From: Gibbula magus
Lineage: Eukaryota > Mollusca > Gastropoda > Trochida > Trochidae
Length of the DNA: 64,000 nucleotides
Assembly (NCBI GenBank): GCA_936450465.1
Contig: OW388297.1
Coordinates: forward strand, 26,306,387 to 26,370,386
Direction of reading: 5' to 3'
Shown: one piece after another, positions 11,291-22,910 of the stretch
How positions within the stretch are numbered: position 1 is the first letter of the stretch
How the letters are laid out: every line of letters begins with the position of its first letter
The notes under the pieces: generated by a model
Told to the model about the DNA's origin: nothing
The model's input: the letters and a program-made list of their open reading frames with translations, nothing else
Database searches by the model: none
Translations under genes and position numbers: made by a program

Positions 11291-13379
11291 TTATTGCAGC
11301 TTAAACAGGATTGTTTTTTTAATTTTGGTATACCCCTGTTTAACAGATAATAGAGGAACAACACAGCTTGTATTTAAGAACAGAGGACTTGCAGTCTTGT
11401 TGGAATGTCTCCAGGTAGATTTGGTATCCAAGCTGAAGATGTTGGTGATGTGTCTGGCTTGATACAGCCTCCACTGTCTTGCTCAGTGTAGATGACTGTG
11501 ATAACGACTGACTCTAGAGGGATTGATGTATAATAATAATAATATGTCCATTTATAGAGCGCACTTATCCATCCACTCAGTAAGGGCCGAGTTACATAAT
11601 TAAGGTTTCAACTTATACAGTGGTTGCTAAAGGCCAATCTAAGTTGGTGAATGGATACATAAGGAGATAGTAATTAGCTACAATGTTGAATCATTGACTG
11701 GGATGGTTATGTTTTATTGGCGCAGATTGACTGCCGTATCCAGGAGACCTTACTCAATACAGTGAATTTAATTGATATATTTTCTCACACAATTTGCTTT
11801 GTAAAACGCTGATATTTCATCCCGCTACACAAACATTAGAGAAATGATTGTTGTGAGGAAATATTAGCCTTATAGATACAATCGCTTTTTATTTTTAAAG
11901 TTTATGATGTATTTGAATATGTGTTCAAAAAGAATATTCATTTACATTAGGATTTTACATGTATATCATGGTCGAGTTTATGTTAAAAGGTTACATTTGT
12001 ACAAACACCATCATTCTAGTCATTTTAAGACAAGATATCCATCTGATTAGTGAAAAATTGGTGCAACCTCTGTTGTTTGTAAATTGTTTAGCACTAAACC
12101 ATATGTGAAGCAACAGAATATTAACAGTAGTTTTCATCATTACCCTAACGATGCCCTGTCAGAATGTTCTAATAGGATGTTTTAACTCCAAAAACTTCTC
12201 ATTTAAAGTAAGGTCGATGATTTAAAGCCAAGTTGGTAACTTCATTCATAACGTTATTAAACAGAAAACAATCTTTCATTAACAGTCGAACTCAGATCCC
12301 TTCATCTTAAATATAATCTCAACGAACACATCACATTGCTACTGAATCAATGCTATAAACTAATTCAAAGCTACAAACTTTACATTAATTCTTTACAGGA
12401 TGAGTCAACGATAACTAGATTCGAAGACTGCTCAAAGATTCCATAATCTTTGTTCTGCTCATGGGGATTATAGATGCAAAGTTCATTTCATGTTTATTCC
12501 AAATTGTACACAAAAACAAATCAACATTTACTGACATTCAGCATTTCATTTGTCTCAGCACTTCAATGAAATGCGCTATCAGAAAATGTTTTAAGGAATA
12601 ATTGTCCAGCGTTCCATGTTACATTTAAACTCATGTCTTAACATTTGTAAGTTGAACTAGGGCCATGGGCTTTCAAGTTAATCAGAAATCGTATGATTTA
12701 ATATATCAGGTTGAGGACTTAGTGATTGAATTGTTCTACAACTGCTTAAATCTGAATAAGAGATTTATATTATGTAGTTAGAACTGCTTCAAAATATATG
12801 TCTAACTGAGCTTTCAGCATTCTAATGCTTTTTGTTCATTTAAAGTAATAAAAATAGAACAATGGGCTTTAAAACTATCCTACTTTATAGTGATTGATAT
12901 TATAGACTAAATGAATAGTTAAGATAAAGCACAATTCATGCCCATACATTTTAAATAAAAACGTCTAAAACTGATAAGTGTCAGTGCATGAGACCAACAT
13001 GACTGGATCTCATTGTTGTCTAACTAATAATTATCCTGCAATGATCTGGAACAAATACTCAAAGTAACTTATACAATTCAACAATATAAGAGGAAAGGAA
13101 AATTGTATATGCTGAATGATAGTTTTGGTGTTTAGTAAAAAATATCTCTCCCCATGATTCCTGCTCAACCAGATAAACCACATTTACATGATGTCCATAT
13201 ATGTTGTTAGTCAATGACTGTTTTCACAGTTTATGCAAAAGCACGAAACAATTATATATTTATATTTTCAGGGGTGAATACATGGAATGATTCTACTCAG
13301 TAAAATAACACTTTCAATCATATGAAGACATCGCTGATGTCATGTAAGAAGATTCTACATTCATTGAATTAACGATGGA
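11291..13379. other. Non-coding stretch with no recognised gene
   Basis: AT-rich DNA without a credible ORF. Apart from the LINE/SINE tail at 11531-11665, I see no clear match elsewhere in the window. It may be unique to copy I or may hold segments lost from the other copies. Confidence 0.5.
11531..11665 (-). mobile_element. LINE or SINE 3' tail with (ATT)n end
   Basis: Read on the minus strand this ends GTGCGCTCTATAAATGGACAT followed by (ATT)n, the tail structure of CR1/L2-like LINEs and of SINEs that borrow such tails. The LINE at 34428 ends in a comparable way (AATATAAATGCCACTATTATT). The text upstream on the minus strand (to about 11770) may belong to it, but I recognise no coding sequence. 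Confidence 0.5.
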
Positions 13380-13535
13380 ATTTCCTGGAATTGTTCAATT
13401 CTGATACTGTTACACCAAGTCATCAATGCTTGAAATTAGTCTTGTGTTAATGTGTGAAACTATTGACATGACACGGAATCTTTAGATGAATCAACAATTC
13501 TTGTACTTCCCTAGCAATATTTAACACATAACACG
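13380..13535 (+). repeat. Large mosaic repeat, copy I, segment G
   Basis: CCTGGAATTGTTCAAT.CTGATACTGT.ACACCAAGTCAT.AATGCTTGAAATTAGTCT recurs at 44860-44935 forward and inverted at 28600-28690. Homology ends near 13530, just before inverted A' sequence begins. Confidence 0.75.
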
Positions 13536-13699
13536 TAAATTTTGTCCTACAAATTTACCCAAACTATGTTTAAATTATGTTATGAAGGTATCACCAATAC
13601 TTCAACATGTTAGGTGGTTAGTGTTTGTCTTCTTTCAACGCACATGAGTGTTCATTATAAAGGGCAACATCGAAAAATTTGTCAACTCCAGAATAATAA

Positions 13700-14980
13700 A
13701 AAAAAAAATAATGTTAATCTAAAGGATATCAAGTGATATTGGTGTACATAAGTGGTAACACATATCTTGCTGAAATGGAAAGGCAAAGAATGTCAAGGAT
13801 TACAGGCGGCGTATTGATCTTAAATTTATAAGGGAAAACTATTTGCACTAACAAGTTTTGTCATGCAAGATTCTAACGTCAATATATACTGGGGTATAAC
13901 AATATTTTGCTGGGATCCAATGCTACTGCGATAGGTTGTTATCATTATCCCAACAGTAGTGAGTTCTTATTTTGGACACATAGTTTGTCATCAATGTCAC
14001 AACTGATGTAAAGCTCAATAATGCAAGTCAAAACTACTCTTGCTGTTGTACATAATACCTTATTCATTTATTCATAGAACTACACGTTCAGGACACAGCT
14101 ATCCCAAGGACTGGCAAGTATAAGTTAGTGTCCCATAAAAGAATATTCAGAGAAATTGGTTACCACTTTCTTAACATTCTTGTTATTTTTTTATATTACG
14201 TGTATTCATGTAACAACATTTTAAAAAGTTATTTCTGCACCATTAGGTTTGTGATTTTCTCCTTTTTTCTGAATATGTCTTATCAAGTTACTAGATTTGC
14301 TAAACAAGCACTATAGATACAATAGAAATGCTAATTTTGGTCTGTATGTAAATGAAAGTAGACTTGAAAAGGCTCACTCACATCATATTTCATGTTTTTC
14401 TAATTAAAATTAGTCCTGCATCATGGTTTTCATATCAATATATCTATTTACCTTGAATACATCTTGAAAAGTTCACAAATGATCATACATGTAAAGGCAG
14501 TGCATTGTAAAACACACCATGGGATACATTAAGGACATATTTGATCAGAAAACTGGAACCGGACAACGACCTTCATTGATGATACCAGGTTTTCGATAAT
14601 AAAAATCATGACTTACCTTGAATACATCCTTGTCACAAGTATATACTCTCTAATGTAAGCATCCGACTAATGCCTCTGTTAAATAAATCTCGTATATATT
14701 TAGTATTTTATGAAGATATCTTTACAACTAAAATGTCGATACATTCCATACACAATTATGTGGGACTTTTATTTTGAAGGTGCCAAAGCCAAATCTAGAT
14801 CTCTTTCCCCCATGCGTGATTTATTACTTTGTTTTATAGTTAAACTTGGTTGAAATGAAAAATTAAATAGCAAACTGTTTGCCAAACCTTACAATTTAAC
14901 TTATATGTTAACGATGAAATCATTCATCAAATAACAATTTGAATTGTTGTGACATCATGAAATAGGATCATACATGTACG
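13700..14980 (-). repeat. Large mosaic repeat, copy II (inverted), A' end
   Basis: ATAATGCAAGTCAAAACTACTCTT at 14018 and the following CATTTATTCATAGAAC match the reverse complement of 7362-7440. TTATCCCAACAGTAGTGAGTTC near 13950 matches the reverse complement of 7485-7507. The remainder to 14980 is AT-rich and decayed; the forward frame at 14128-14316 is not credible. Confidence 0.65.
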
Positions 14981-15860
14981 TGTCCTTTGCTCCTTTGCCC
15001 ATGGGTTGCATTTGCCCTTTTTGTCCCTGTTGATTTACTTGTCATTTGCCATTTGACCCTTGAGATATATATTTGCCCTTACTTCTTGTTCCTTAGGATA
15101 TATTTGTCTTTGAACCCTGCTCCTAGGGATATATTTCCTTTGCCCCTTTCCCGTAGGGTTTTATTTGCCATTTTCCATATTCCTTGTTAGTGTATTAGAA
15201 ACTTGCCTTTTGTACCTTGGGAAACATTTGTCATTCATTGCTTTTGGCATTTTTACGCATTTAATTCTGCCAATGAGTGGGACTTTCAACTATCATCTTA
15301 TGGCTAACTGAGCTTTGAAATCCAGGGCTATTTAAAGTTAAGGAAGACACTTGATTTAGGGTTTCTTTTTACGAGAAGAGACAAAGAAAGCATGATCATG
15401 ATGATGCATGTGAGATTTAACGAGCGATTTCCAGCAGAGCTGATCTCTCACTCGACTGCCAAAATAAACGCCAGGCAACAGTATAATTGGGGTTCGAATA
15501 AAAGAAAAACAATACTTGAAATGATCAATGACCAAGATGACATTATGTTATTATGAAATATTCAATTACAACTTGATGGCTGAAGCTGCAGTGTATGTGA
15601 CCAGAATAAAGGAATCTAAATAAATTGAAATTTTTGAAGGTCCTAGTAGTTATATTGACGACAGGATTTGCTTTAATGGCGACAGTGTTATTAATCCTTA
15701 TGAATAACTTATTATCAATTAACGTTCAAATTGAAATACACAAATCAAACGCCATTGTTTACACAAAAATACTCATTCATTAAATAAGGCATAATATCAT
15801 GTTTAAATCAAAAGGTCGTCCGGAGGTTACAAATCCATTACATAATCTAATTCATTTCTC
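14981..15860 (-). repeat. Large mosaic repeat, copy II, segment A (inverted)
   Basis: The pyrimidine-rich array 14985-15260 (TTTGCCC, CCTTTGCCCCTTTCCC) is the complement of the purine-rich array of segment A. The flank with GGCTAACTGAGCTTTGAAAT (15302) and TTGATCATTTCAAG complements match the reverse complement of 5830-5970. The short frame at 14987-15190 is a product of the simple sequence. Confidence 0.75.
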
Positions 15861-17545
15861 TTGAAGATCCTGATAGAGTTGGATCCTTTGAAACTTGTTA
15901 TGCCTGACAAAGTATGATATCTTCATATTTTCTTTCTTAATTAGCAACATGCTGAACTCATTTTCACACGGATTTTGAATGTTCAAATGCTATCAGGTCA
16001 GGGACACAATTTTCAGAAGAGAACAATTTGTTCTATCAAGTGTTCGACTTCCTTAATTGACTTGGTTTTATAAAATAATTTTCGAAAATATAAATTTAAA
16101 TTTTCCTTGGCTGTATTAGTTTAAAAGTAAATAGGTATCTGGAATATCATATAAATTAGTAAGGCAAAGGTTACCTAACACACATCTTATCAGTCTGAGA
16201 CACTCACATCAGCCCGAGGTCCGAAGATCACAGAGCAGATATCTCATGAGACTAAGAACCTCTATGAGCTTAGATATAAATTAGTTAGTAACAAGTAACA
16301 ATTTGGAAATGATTTTAATGTGTAGCATTTTCCTAAATTTGTATTATATATTTCCTTATTCGGGTTAAATGGCGTTAAGAGGACAACATACATCAATACG
16401 TTTTGGTCATTTGATAAATCCATTAAGGTTCATGTGGACGTACCATGATGTGTGGACACCAGTCTCTATTTCTATCGATTTTGTTCTCCTGTTGACACAT
16501 ATATATCTGGAGACAGAGTCGACAATGTGTATATTTGGCTTTAAATCAGTCTGTATCCAGTAGGCTGCACATTAACTGAACATCCATGCTGTGCTGTGTT
16601 ATCACATTCTTGAATTACCTAAGCTACAAATGAGGATAAGTCTTTCATATATTTAACTTTCAATAAACACAGAGTCATCTACAGACATGTCTTCAGTTAT
16701 AGAAAGATTGACTGGTTGTTTGATTTTTAATCGTTAGACTTTGTCGTCCTTAAACATTATTTTTAATGTACAATTTGTTAATGAAAATATGTTTTGGTCT
16801 TAAAAATATTATTCCAGGACCAGACTCCCTACTAAATATCATATGTCAAATACACCATTGTCTAACAAGGAAGTTGAAATAATAAGTTCTATACTCTCTA
16901 TGACACCACAACCTCAGGAAGAAGACTTTCGACGCTCCAGAACTGGCATAATAGTGTTCCAACACCGAATTGTATGACATTGTAGGGGACATTTTAAAAA
17001 CAAATAAACGTATTTGTTTGATATTTCTATATGAGGCCAAATAATGCTCATCCAATGTATGATGACGAGCATTAATTTAAAGTCCATGCAGCTTATTCAT
17101 GGCATGACTTACGTTTTATCACGTGGGTTTACAATTTACAAACATTTACAATCGATTATGTACACTGAGAAAGTCAACAAAAACAGACCTAAAATAGAAA
17201 CAAATTAAAGGTAAAAGTTAATTTGTGAACAAATAGTTACCACACACCATAATTTTTTCTACCAAAAATAACCAAATAAAACATATTCAAACGTGTGAAC
17301 AGTTGCTTCCTGATATGGCAAAAGAGGCAAATCCTCATTCCAATTAGACTTAAAAACTGAAAGGCCAGCTCTAAATGCCAAATTTATACAAGAAAAGAAT
17401 GAATTGAGGCATGAATCAGGAAACGATCATGGCCTTATCGGTAAACTGATTATTTACGATTATTGATTATTTGAGTTACAACATATTGATCTGAAGACGT
17501 CAAAGCTGGTGATCCTTCGTCGTCGTTTGTGAACTTGTGTGTAAC
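15861..17545 (-). repeat. Large mosaic repeat, copy II, segments B and a (inverted)
   Basis: GACACCAGTCTCT.TTTCTATCGATTTTGT at 16455 and CAGTCTGTATCCAG at 16547 match the reverse complement of B; the 17060-17520 part matches the reverse complement of 1770-2170. B is single here rather than doubled. The frames at 16369-16563 and 16846-17055 are shadows of this repeat. Confidence 0.78.
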
Positions 17546-18099
17546 ATTCATTTGAAATTGAAAACTGATGTTGACACTAACGATTCCACCCAGATGTAAA
17601 GTGAGACCTTACTGATGTTATTCAAACATTTGTCAGTCTTTCAATAGTTCTGATCTTCTACTTTATGTTGAATCTAGAATTCATACACTATTTGTAATCA
17701 TTTATCTTTTTTGAAATAACTTATGTAATGGTTCATACTTACACTTTTATGAACACTTTCTCCAAAGATGTTGAAAACATGTATAAGATATAATTAATAC
17801 CATATGGTATAATATAGTGTTGATATAAGAAAAGATTAACAAGAAAAAACATATTTGGTAAAACACTCATATATCTTGATGTTTGTCATGCCATATACGT
17901 CAGTGATGAGTGAAATCTTGTCAGTGGTGCAATATTTCTCTTTGAAGTCCATCTTGTTAACTTATATCACAAATTAGCAGTGCTTCTAATTATAAATCAT
18001 CTAACATTTCGAAAAGATTCGTCAAGAACCATGATATTAACAGTCAGCGACACCCTTGCAAACAGAATTGAATCTCCCCTAAAAGGCAATGTAGTATGA

Positions 18100-18470
18100 A
18101 CTTCATTCAGAGATGAAGGTTGAAGTGGAATATTGATTCCCAAAATGTACTTGATAAGAAAGCATAAAAATGGCAATGCTTTACAAATTTCTTTGGTACG
18201 TGAAACTAAGCAAGACTTCAATGTCAGGTGATAAAATGACTTTGTGGAATATTGGTCTCCTTCATTTAATGAATGGCACATTTGCATTTTTTTAAAACTG
18301 AAATTGGGATTATTTATTTTAGTTCAAGTCAAGTTCTGATCCATCACATTTGCTGGAAAAACCGTATGTCAGCTGACATCAAAGATGTGCATAGCCTCTA
18401 ATACTTGATGAAATCCTTTGTATCACAATCTGGATTAGTTCAATGACATTGAACGATTTTTGCGTTGGAT
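18100..18470 (-). repeat. Segment K, inverted copy
   Basis: CAATGTCAGGTGATAAAATGAC (18219) and GTCAGCTGACATCAAAGATG...CTCTAATACTTGATGAAATCCTTT (18368-18420) are the reverse complement of phrases in the K copy at 56640-56890. TTGATTCCCAA near 18130 recurs inverted at 56950. A forward K copy starts less than 100 bp to the right, so the two form a large imperfect palindrome. Confidence 0.7.
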
Positions 18471-18539
18471 TTTTAAGACATTGAGAGACCTTTTTAGAAT
18501 TGACATGTTCAGTATGTTTGTCTTTTTTCAGCTGATACA

Positions 18540-19260
18540 GGAAAAGGGAGAAAATATAACATTAGATTCGTGTGTAAGTGCAAATGGATGACCAGATTGA
18601 TGACTTCCTTGATTACACGTCTTAATTATTATGTCTTAGAATGTCCACTCAATAAGGTCTGTACAATTATTTATATTTACAGATAACCATTAATAAGGGA
18701 ATCTAACTTAAAACGAGAAGATCCGTGCCATTCATCACATGCAGAATAGGTTAACCAGTCTGAGACATACATTGTTGTATATCCATAATGAATGTAAGGG
18801 TGTTATTAGACAGGCAAATAAGTTTCAATCTATTCAGACATTGGGATAATTCATTATTTGGAAATAGTTAAACATATGCTTGACCACAATCAATGATTAA
18901 TTATATTATCAGAATATAACATATGACGTTGGTCACAGGACCATAACCAAAGTACGTACGTTAGTTATAAATAGGGTTATCCAACTCGTATAGATCAAAG
19001 CAAATTCAAAATCCTAAAAGTCAATAAACAAAGAAACCTTATCTAGATGGTGATAAAAAGGATTTGATGAAGTATTTGAAGGTTGACGTCAGCTGACAAA
19101 AGTTGTTTTTTTCTCAGTCAGAGTGATGTATTAGAATGGGCTAAAATTAATAACCCCAGTTTAAAAATGATGTGATGTTCATTAGTGTCGTAGGCAATTA
19201 TGAAGGAGAAGGTTGAATTCGTTTTATCACCAGATATTGACATCTTGATGATAATGTCAA
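18540..19260 (+). repeat. Segment K, forward copy
   Basis: Matches 56310-56905: AGATAACCAT.A.TAAGGG (18681), AGTCTGAGACATACATTGT (18758), TTATTAGACAG.CAAATA (18805), AAAAAGGATTT.ATGA (19055), GCTGACAAAAG (19091) and TTTATCACC.GATATTGAC (19222) all recur in the same order. It is non-coding. Confidence 0.75.
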
Positions 19261-19545
19261 GGTTACCAAAATCTAATCAACCCTTTGTCTTCCCTTGGAG
19301 AAGCTATGTGTAAGATATTAAGATAATACGGGAAACGACTTTGAGATATCCCGCTGACGAGGGTAAAATGACAAAGTCTCGTTGTGACCTTGAAATGAAG
19401 GAAAAGGTCACAAAAGTATGTAGGAACAAAACTCTCCCTATGATGAACCCATATGTAAAATATGAAAAGAATCCAGTAAATAGTACTTGAGTTATTCCAT
19501 ACTATACTTAATCCCCCTCTTGGTGGTAAACGTGCGACGGGGGAT
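19245..19545 (-). mobile_element. Hairpin-ended repeat family L, truncated inverted copy
   Basis: The plus strand ends with ATCCCCC (19511) and GGGGGAT (19539-19545), the inverted-repeat end of the family whose fuller copy is 55196-56121. TATCCCGCTGACGAGGGTAAAATGACAAAGTCTC and TTGTGACCTTGAAATGAAGG match its complement. Only about 300 bp of the hairpin end is present. Confidence 0.75.
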
Positions 19546-19799
19546 TATATATGATTACAAATAGTTTATCGAATTATAGTGTATACAATTATTATATATA
19601 CTTTTAACTATTGAATTACGGCAAAATGTTTGAATTACATGATTAACGTTTTATTTTGTTATTGGTAGAATAAGTAGTGTCAACATGAGTTTTAAATTCC
19701 AAATGAATGTTACTCAAGTTCTAAAGAGCCATATGATGTTACTTAAGTATTCAATATTTCGAAATGATCATAATCATCATTTTGCTGATGACCATGACA

Positions 19800-20700
19800 T
19801 TTGACATTTAGTAACTTAGGTTTTTTTTCTGTTGCAACACTTTGTGTTGACCTTCATACTGTAAACAAACCAGTATTTACTCGTGCGTCATCCGTGTAGT
19901 TAAACATGAAATGATGTCATAAATAAGGTATGTGCATTGAGGCAAGTACCTCTTCACATCCTACATTTGGAGCGCTTGGCTGATTTTTTACCTTTCACAA
20001 TTAGGCCATGAGTCAGACACTTTTTTGGTACAACTCAGAGAAGGGACTAAGCAATGTTATGTTTTTCGTATTACTATGTGTGTCCACATTACTAAAAACT
20101 ATGATGGAATTGCCAATTTGGTAGCTCAAGCTTAATAAGAGGCTAAATCCAAGAAGGCTGCCAAGAAATGGGCAATTATACAAACTCTTTATATAAATGA
20201 CACTACTTTTCTGATTTTTTTCATGATCGTTAATGTGTTATATTGGAATTGAGCTTCGTCAGTCAGTGAAGGTCACAGAGATATCAATCTGACGTTTACC
20301 AACATGTGAAAAAGAAACGTCTCCATACAAAATACAAGCTATTTCAACCCAAGAGCGAAAGATAGTTCCATCATGTCTCCAGAAGCAAACTAAACCAAAT
20401 TTGAAATTTCAAAACATCTTTTCATATTTCTGAGAAAACACGTTTTAAGAAATCATCGTTTTCGAAATCTTCTTAACTAAACAAGATAAGGAGTCAAAAA
20501 GAACGTGTTGGCTTCTCCTTCAGTAATAATGCGTCAACAAATTTAAGTCTAGTATCTAAGTAGGTTATGTATGTCAATATTTTTCAATTTTTTAATTTTT
20601 TAACTTAAATGCCAAACATTCTTCCGAAAAACTATTTCAACATCCAAAGTGTATTTGAAGTATTATGCAAAAAAGTATTATGTTTTGATGATGTGATGAA
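19800..20700 (-). repeat. Segment D, inverted copy
   Basis: AAACGTCTCCATACAAAATACAAG at 20307, CTTCGTCAGTCAGTGAAGG at 20253 and ATGCCAAACATTCTTCC at 20609 are reverse complements of 41240-41580. The part near 19930-19960 is the complement of 41640-41670. It lies inside otherwise forward DNA, indicating an inversion. Confidence 0.7.
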
Positions 20701-21309
20701 ATTGTGAGCATTTGATTTAAACATGTCTACATTAACAATCGACAGCAGTATTCAGCTTTATACTCTCTGAAATATGGTGACAATTCCTTTGCACGTGAGT
20801 TTATGTTGTTAAATCGAGATGTCAGTTTAGTGTGTATTTTAATGGTATTTCCATGATATTTCAAGTTTTAGCATCTTTTTTTGTCAAATAAATTTCAATT
20901 AAAACAATTAAAATTTTCATATATTGAATCCTTAGATATCTAACTGGGTACTTCCGCAAATGACAATTGCATGATCATTGTATAAACGTAAGATTTAGAT
21001 ATTATCAATTACCCACTGATCTGATGTAATTGCAGTGACAATTCATTACAGGTGGACAATTACAGTCACGCTTCAGTGCGCTTGCCGGGCTACATAACAA
21101 GCTATTATAACAGGATTATAAACATTGTCTTAATAATCAATTGCAAGTGTATATTGTCTCAATTTTATCCTCATTTGATTCCGATAATACATAGAGATAA
21201 CATAGAGATAACAATCTGTCATTCTTTACAAAATGCACTGCAGTGGATCTTTAAAGAACTAGACTGTAAGCTCCTGATGCTGTTCCCGAAGACAAAACAA
21301 CATTTCAGG
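20701..21309. other. Non-coding stretch, nothing recognised
   Basis: AT-rich sequence with no credible gene. The 86-residue forward frame at 21052-21312 shows no domain. I found no copy of this stretch in the window. Confidence 0.4.
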
Positions 21310-21625
21310 TGATAGAGTATTGTCAAACATGACTCCAAGATTGCGGACAGAGCTCGAGGGCAATACAGTTCAACTTCCTATAGTGATCGGTGATTCTGTG
21401 ACTGTGAGGAGCTGTTGTTTGGTACCGATGATGATGTATTCTGGGGTTTTTTATCATTTAACTTAAGAAAGTTGATTGACATCCATTGGCGTATATCCTT
21501 CAAGCAATGCTCAAGAACTTCTTGTCCAGTGTCAGTATTGGTTGGCTTAACACTGATATAGATCTGGTTATCATCAGCGTAAACCATATGGAAATTCGGT
21601 CCATGGTGACGGATTAAGTTCCCTA
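21310..21625 (-). pseudogene. Non-LTR retrotransposon reverse transcriptase fragment
   Basis: The minus strand encodes FHMVYADDNQIYISV, the reverse transcriptase box with the YADD catalytic motif, then an amphipathic stretch ending in NFLKLND, which is typical of the CR1/Jockey group. Just after NFLKLND the reading moves into another frame, where GTKQQLL and, further on, RNLGVMFD can be read. These are the expected next motifs, so at least one frameshift has broken the gene. The fragment holds only about 100 codons of the palm/thumb region and lacks endonuclease, fingers, C-terminus and 3' tail. It lies next to a TTAA MITE. It is a dead relic. Confidence 0.82.
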
Positions 21626-21777
21626 GGGGAATATGTGCACGAACGTATTACAATTGATTTTCCGACTGCACAACGTCCTCACCCAACCTTACTAATATCG
21701 AAGTACTGTAATTCCGTTCCAAGTACGGCGTCTCCGTTTGAAGTACGACAATCCCGTTTTTAGTACGTTTGTACCTA

Positions 21778-22140
21778 TTAAAGGCGCTGTAGCACGTTTT
21801 TTCGCTGAAATAAGTCGATGAAATGTATTTGAAAAATAATGTCAACAATAGTAAAACACCCTTATCTCTTCGGAAAATCAAGTTGCAAATGAGTGTACAT
21901 GGTTCTGTAAAGCCATGGGAATTTTTTTTGTCATTCGAATATAATAAAATGTGTTCACAATAAAATGGCCGCCATGCAATTTTGGCTTTATACGCAACAC
22001 CGTTATTACCACTACGGATCATTGGTTTGTGTAATAAGATGTTTTACCCTCTAAAGTAAATATAAATGACATAAACAATCATTATAAATGAGAAATTTGA
22101 AAAAATAAAATTTGCAAAAAACGTGCTACAGCGCCTTTAA
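21778..22140 (+). mobile_element. TTAA-flanked MITE, copy 1 (element 21782-22136)
   Basis: The 355-bp element starts AGGCGCTGTAGCACGTTTT and ends in the matching inverted repeat ACGTGCTACAGCGCCT, with TTAA on both sides (21778-21781 and 22137-22140). Two similar copies lie at 39008 and 54626. This one differs in the terminal repeat (GGCGCTGT for GGGGCAGT) and both ends carry the compensating change. The minus-strand frame at 21648-22022 is a chance translation. The TTAA target suggests a piggyBac-type mobiliser, which is inference. Confidence 0.85.
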
Positions 22141-22299
22141 ATGTTTGTACTCCGTCCGAACAGAGAGACGGTCCTTCATACTAGAGCACGCTTCTGTTTC
22201 AGTACGTCCAAGTCCATTCCGTTCTCGGACAGTTTGAGCCCTGTTCTGAAAAATGTTTAATAACAAAGTAAGAACGGGTTTGGCGAAAAGGGGGTAAAT

Positions 22300-22906
22300 A
22301 GGTAGTAATTCATAGGTTTTATATAACTCATTCAGGTTCATAAAAAAAATTATATAATATTCAAAGCATCTACCATTGAAGCTAGATTTTAAAAAGAACT
22401 AAGGTAAATGTTTCTCATTTAACTGGTTTATCATATGAGATGTGGTTATTGTGAGGGAAGTGCATTGGAAATACTGACTCAGAGGATAAACATATCCTTT
22501 TGTTTTTGTCATATAGAAAGAGTCCAATCTTTTTACGATTTGTTTATGCTTACTCTGTACTGTGATACTATTTTTTTTATCTAATTGTCTGTTTAATCTG
22601 ACCGAGTATTGCAAAATATTTTACTGTAATATAAAACCATCGTTTAATTTCACATTAAAGACTCCTGTTGTTATCAATCCATGTAAAAATATTTTCACTG
22701 TTTTAAATTGTTGTAAACATTTTAGTTTTGTATATTTTGCAAGGACGTTGTTTCCACATGAAATCGTCTTCATTGTTATATTCAGTAATTGCATCGTTTA
22801 ACACAATTGTAATTTGTTGGTTGTCAATCGATTGTTATTTATCCAGGATGTATCAATCAATTTGTATTTACAATTTGTGTTTTCAGAAAATACTACTGGA
22901 AAGCCA
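22300..22906 (+). repeat. Large mosaic repeat, segments E (part) and C (start), forward
   Basis: TATAACTCATTCAGGTTCATA at 22321 and TCATTTAACTGGTTTATCATATGA at 22414 match segment E. TTTGTATTTACAATTTGTGTTTTCAGAAA at 22861 matches segment C. C is interrupted at 22910 by a 3.1-kb insertion and resumes at 26036. Confidence 0.75.
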
Positions 22907-22910
22907 TATA

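Noticed and set aside
1705..13535. A Polinton/Maverick or integrated large DNA virus as source of the big repeat
   Set aside because: No ORF for polymerase, integrase, ATPase or capsid is visible in any copy, and the copies share only non-coding text.
14987..15190. Hydrophobic 67-residue ORF resembling a membrane protein
   Set aside because: It is the pyrimidine-rich strand of the segment A array, which encodes Leu/Phe/Pro by composition. The equivalent frames at 39392 and 39683 have the same cause.
21648..22022. 124-residue minus-strand ORF
   Set aside because: It lies almost wholly in the 355-bp MITE. The same frame is broken in the other two copies (39.0 and 54.6 kb), so it is not a gene.
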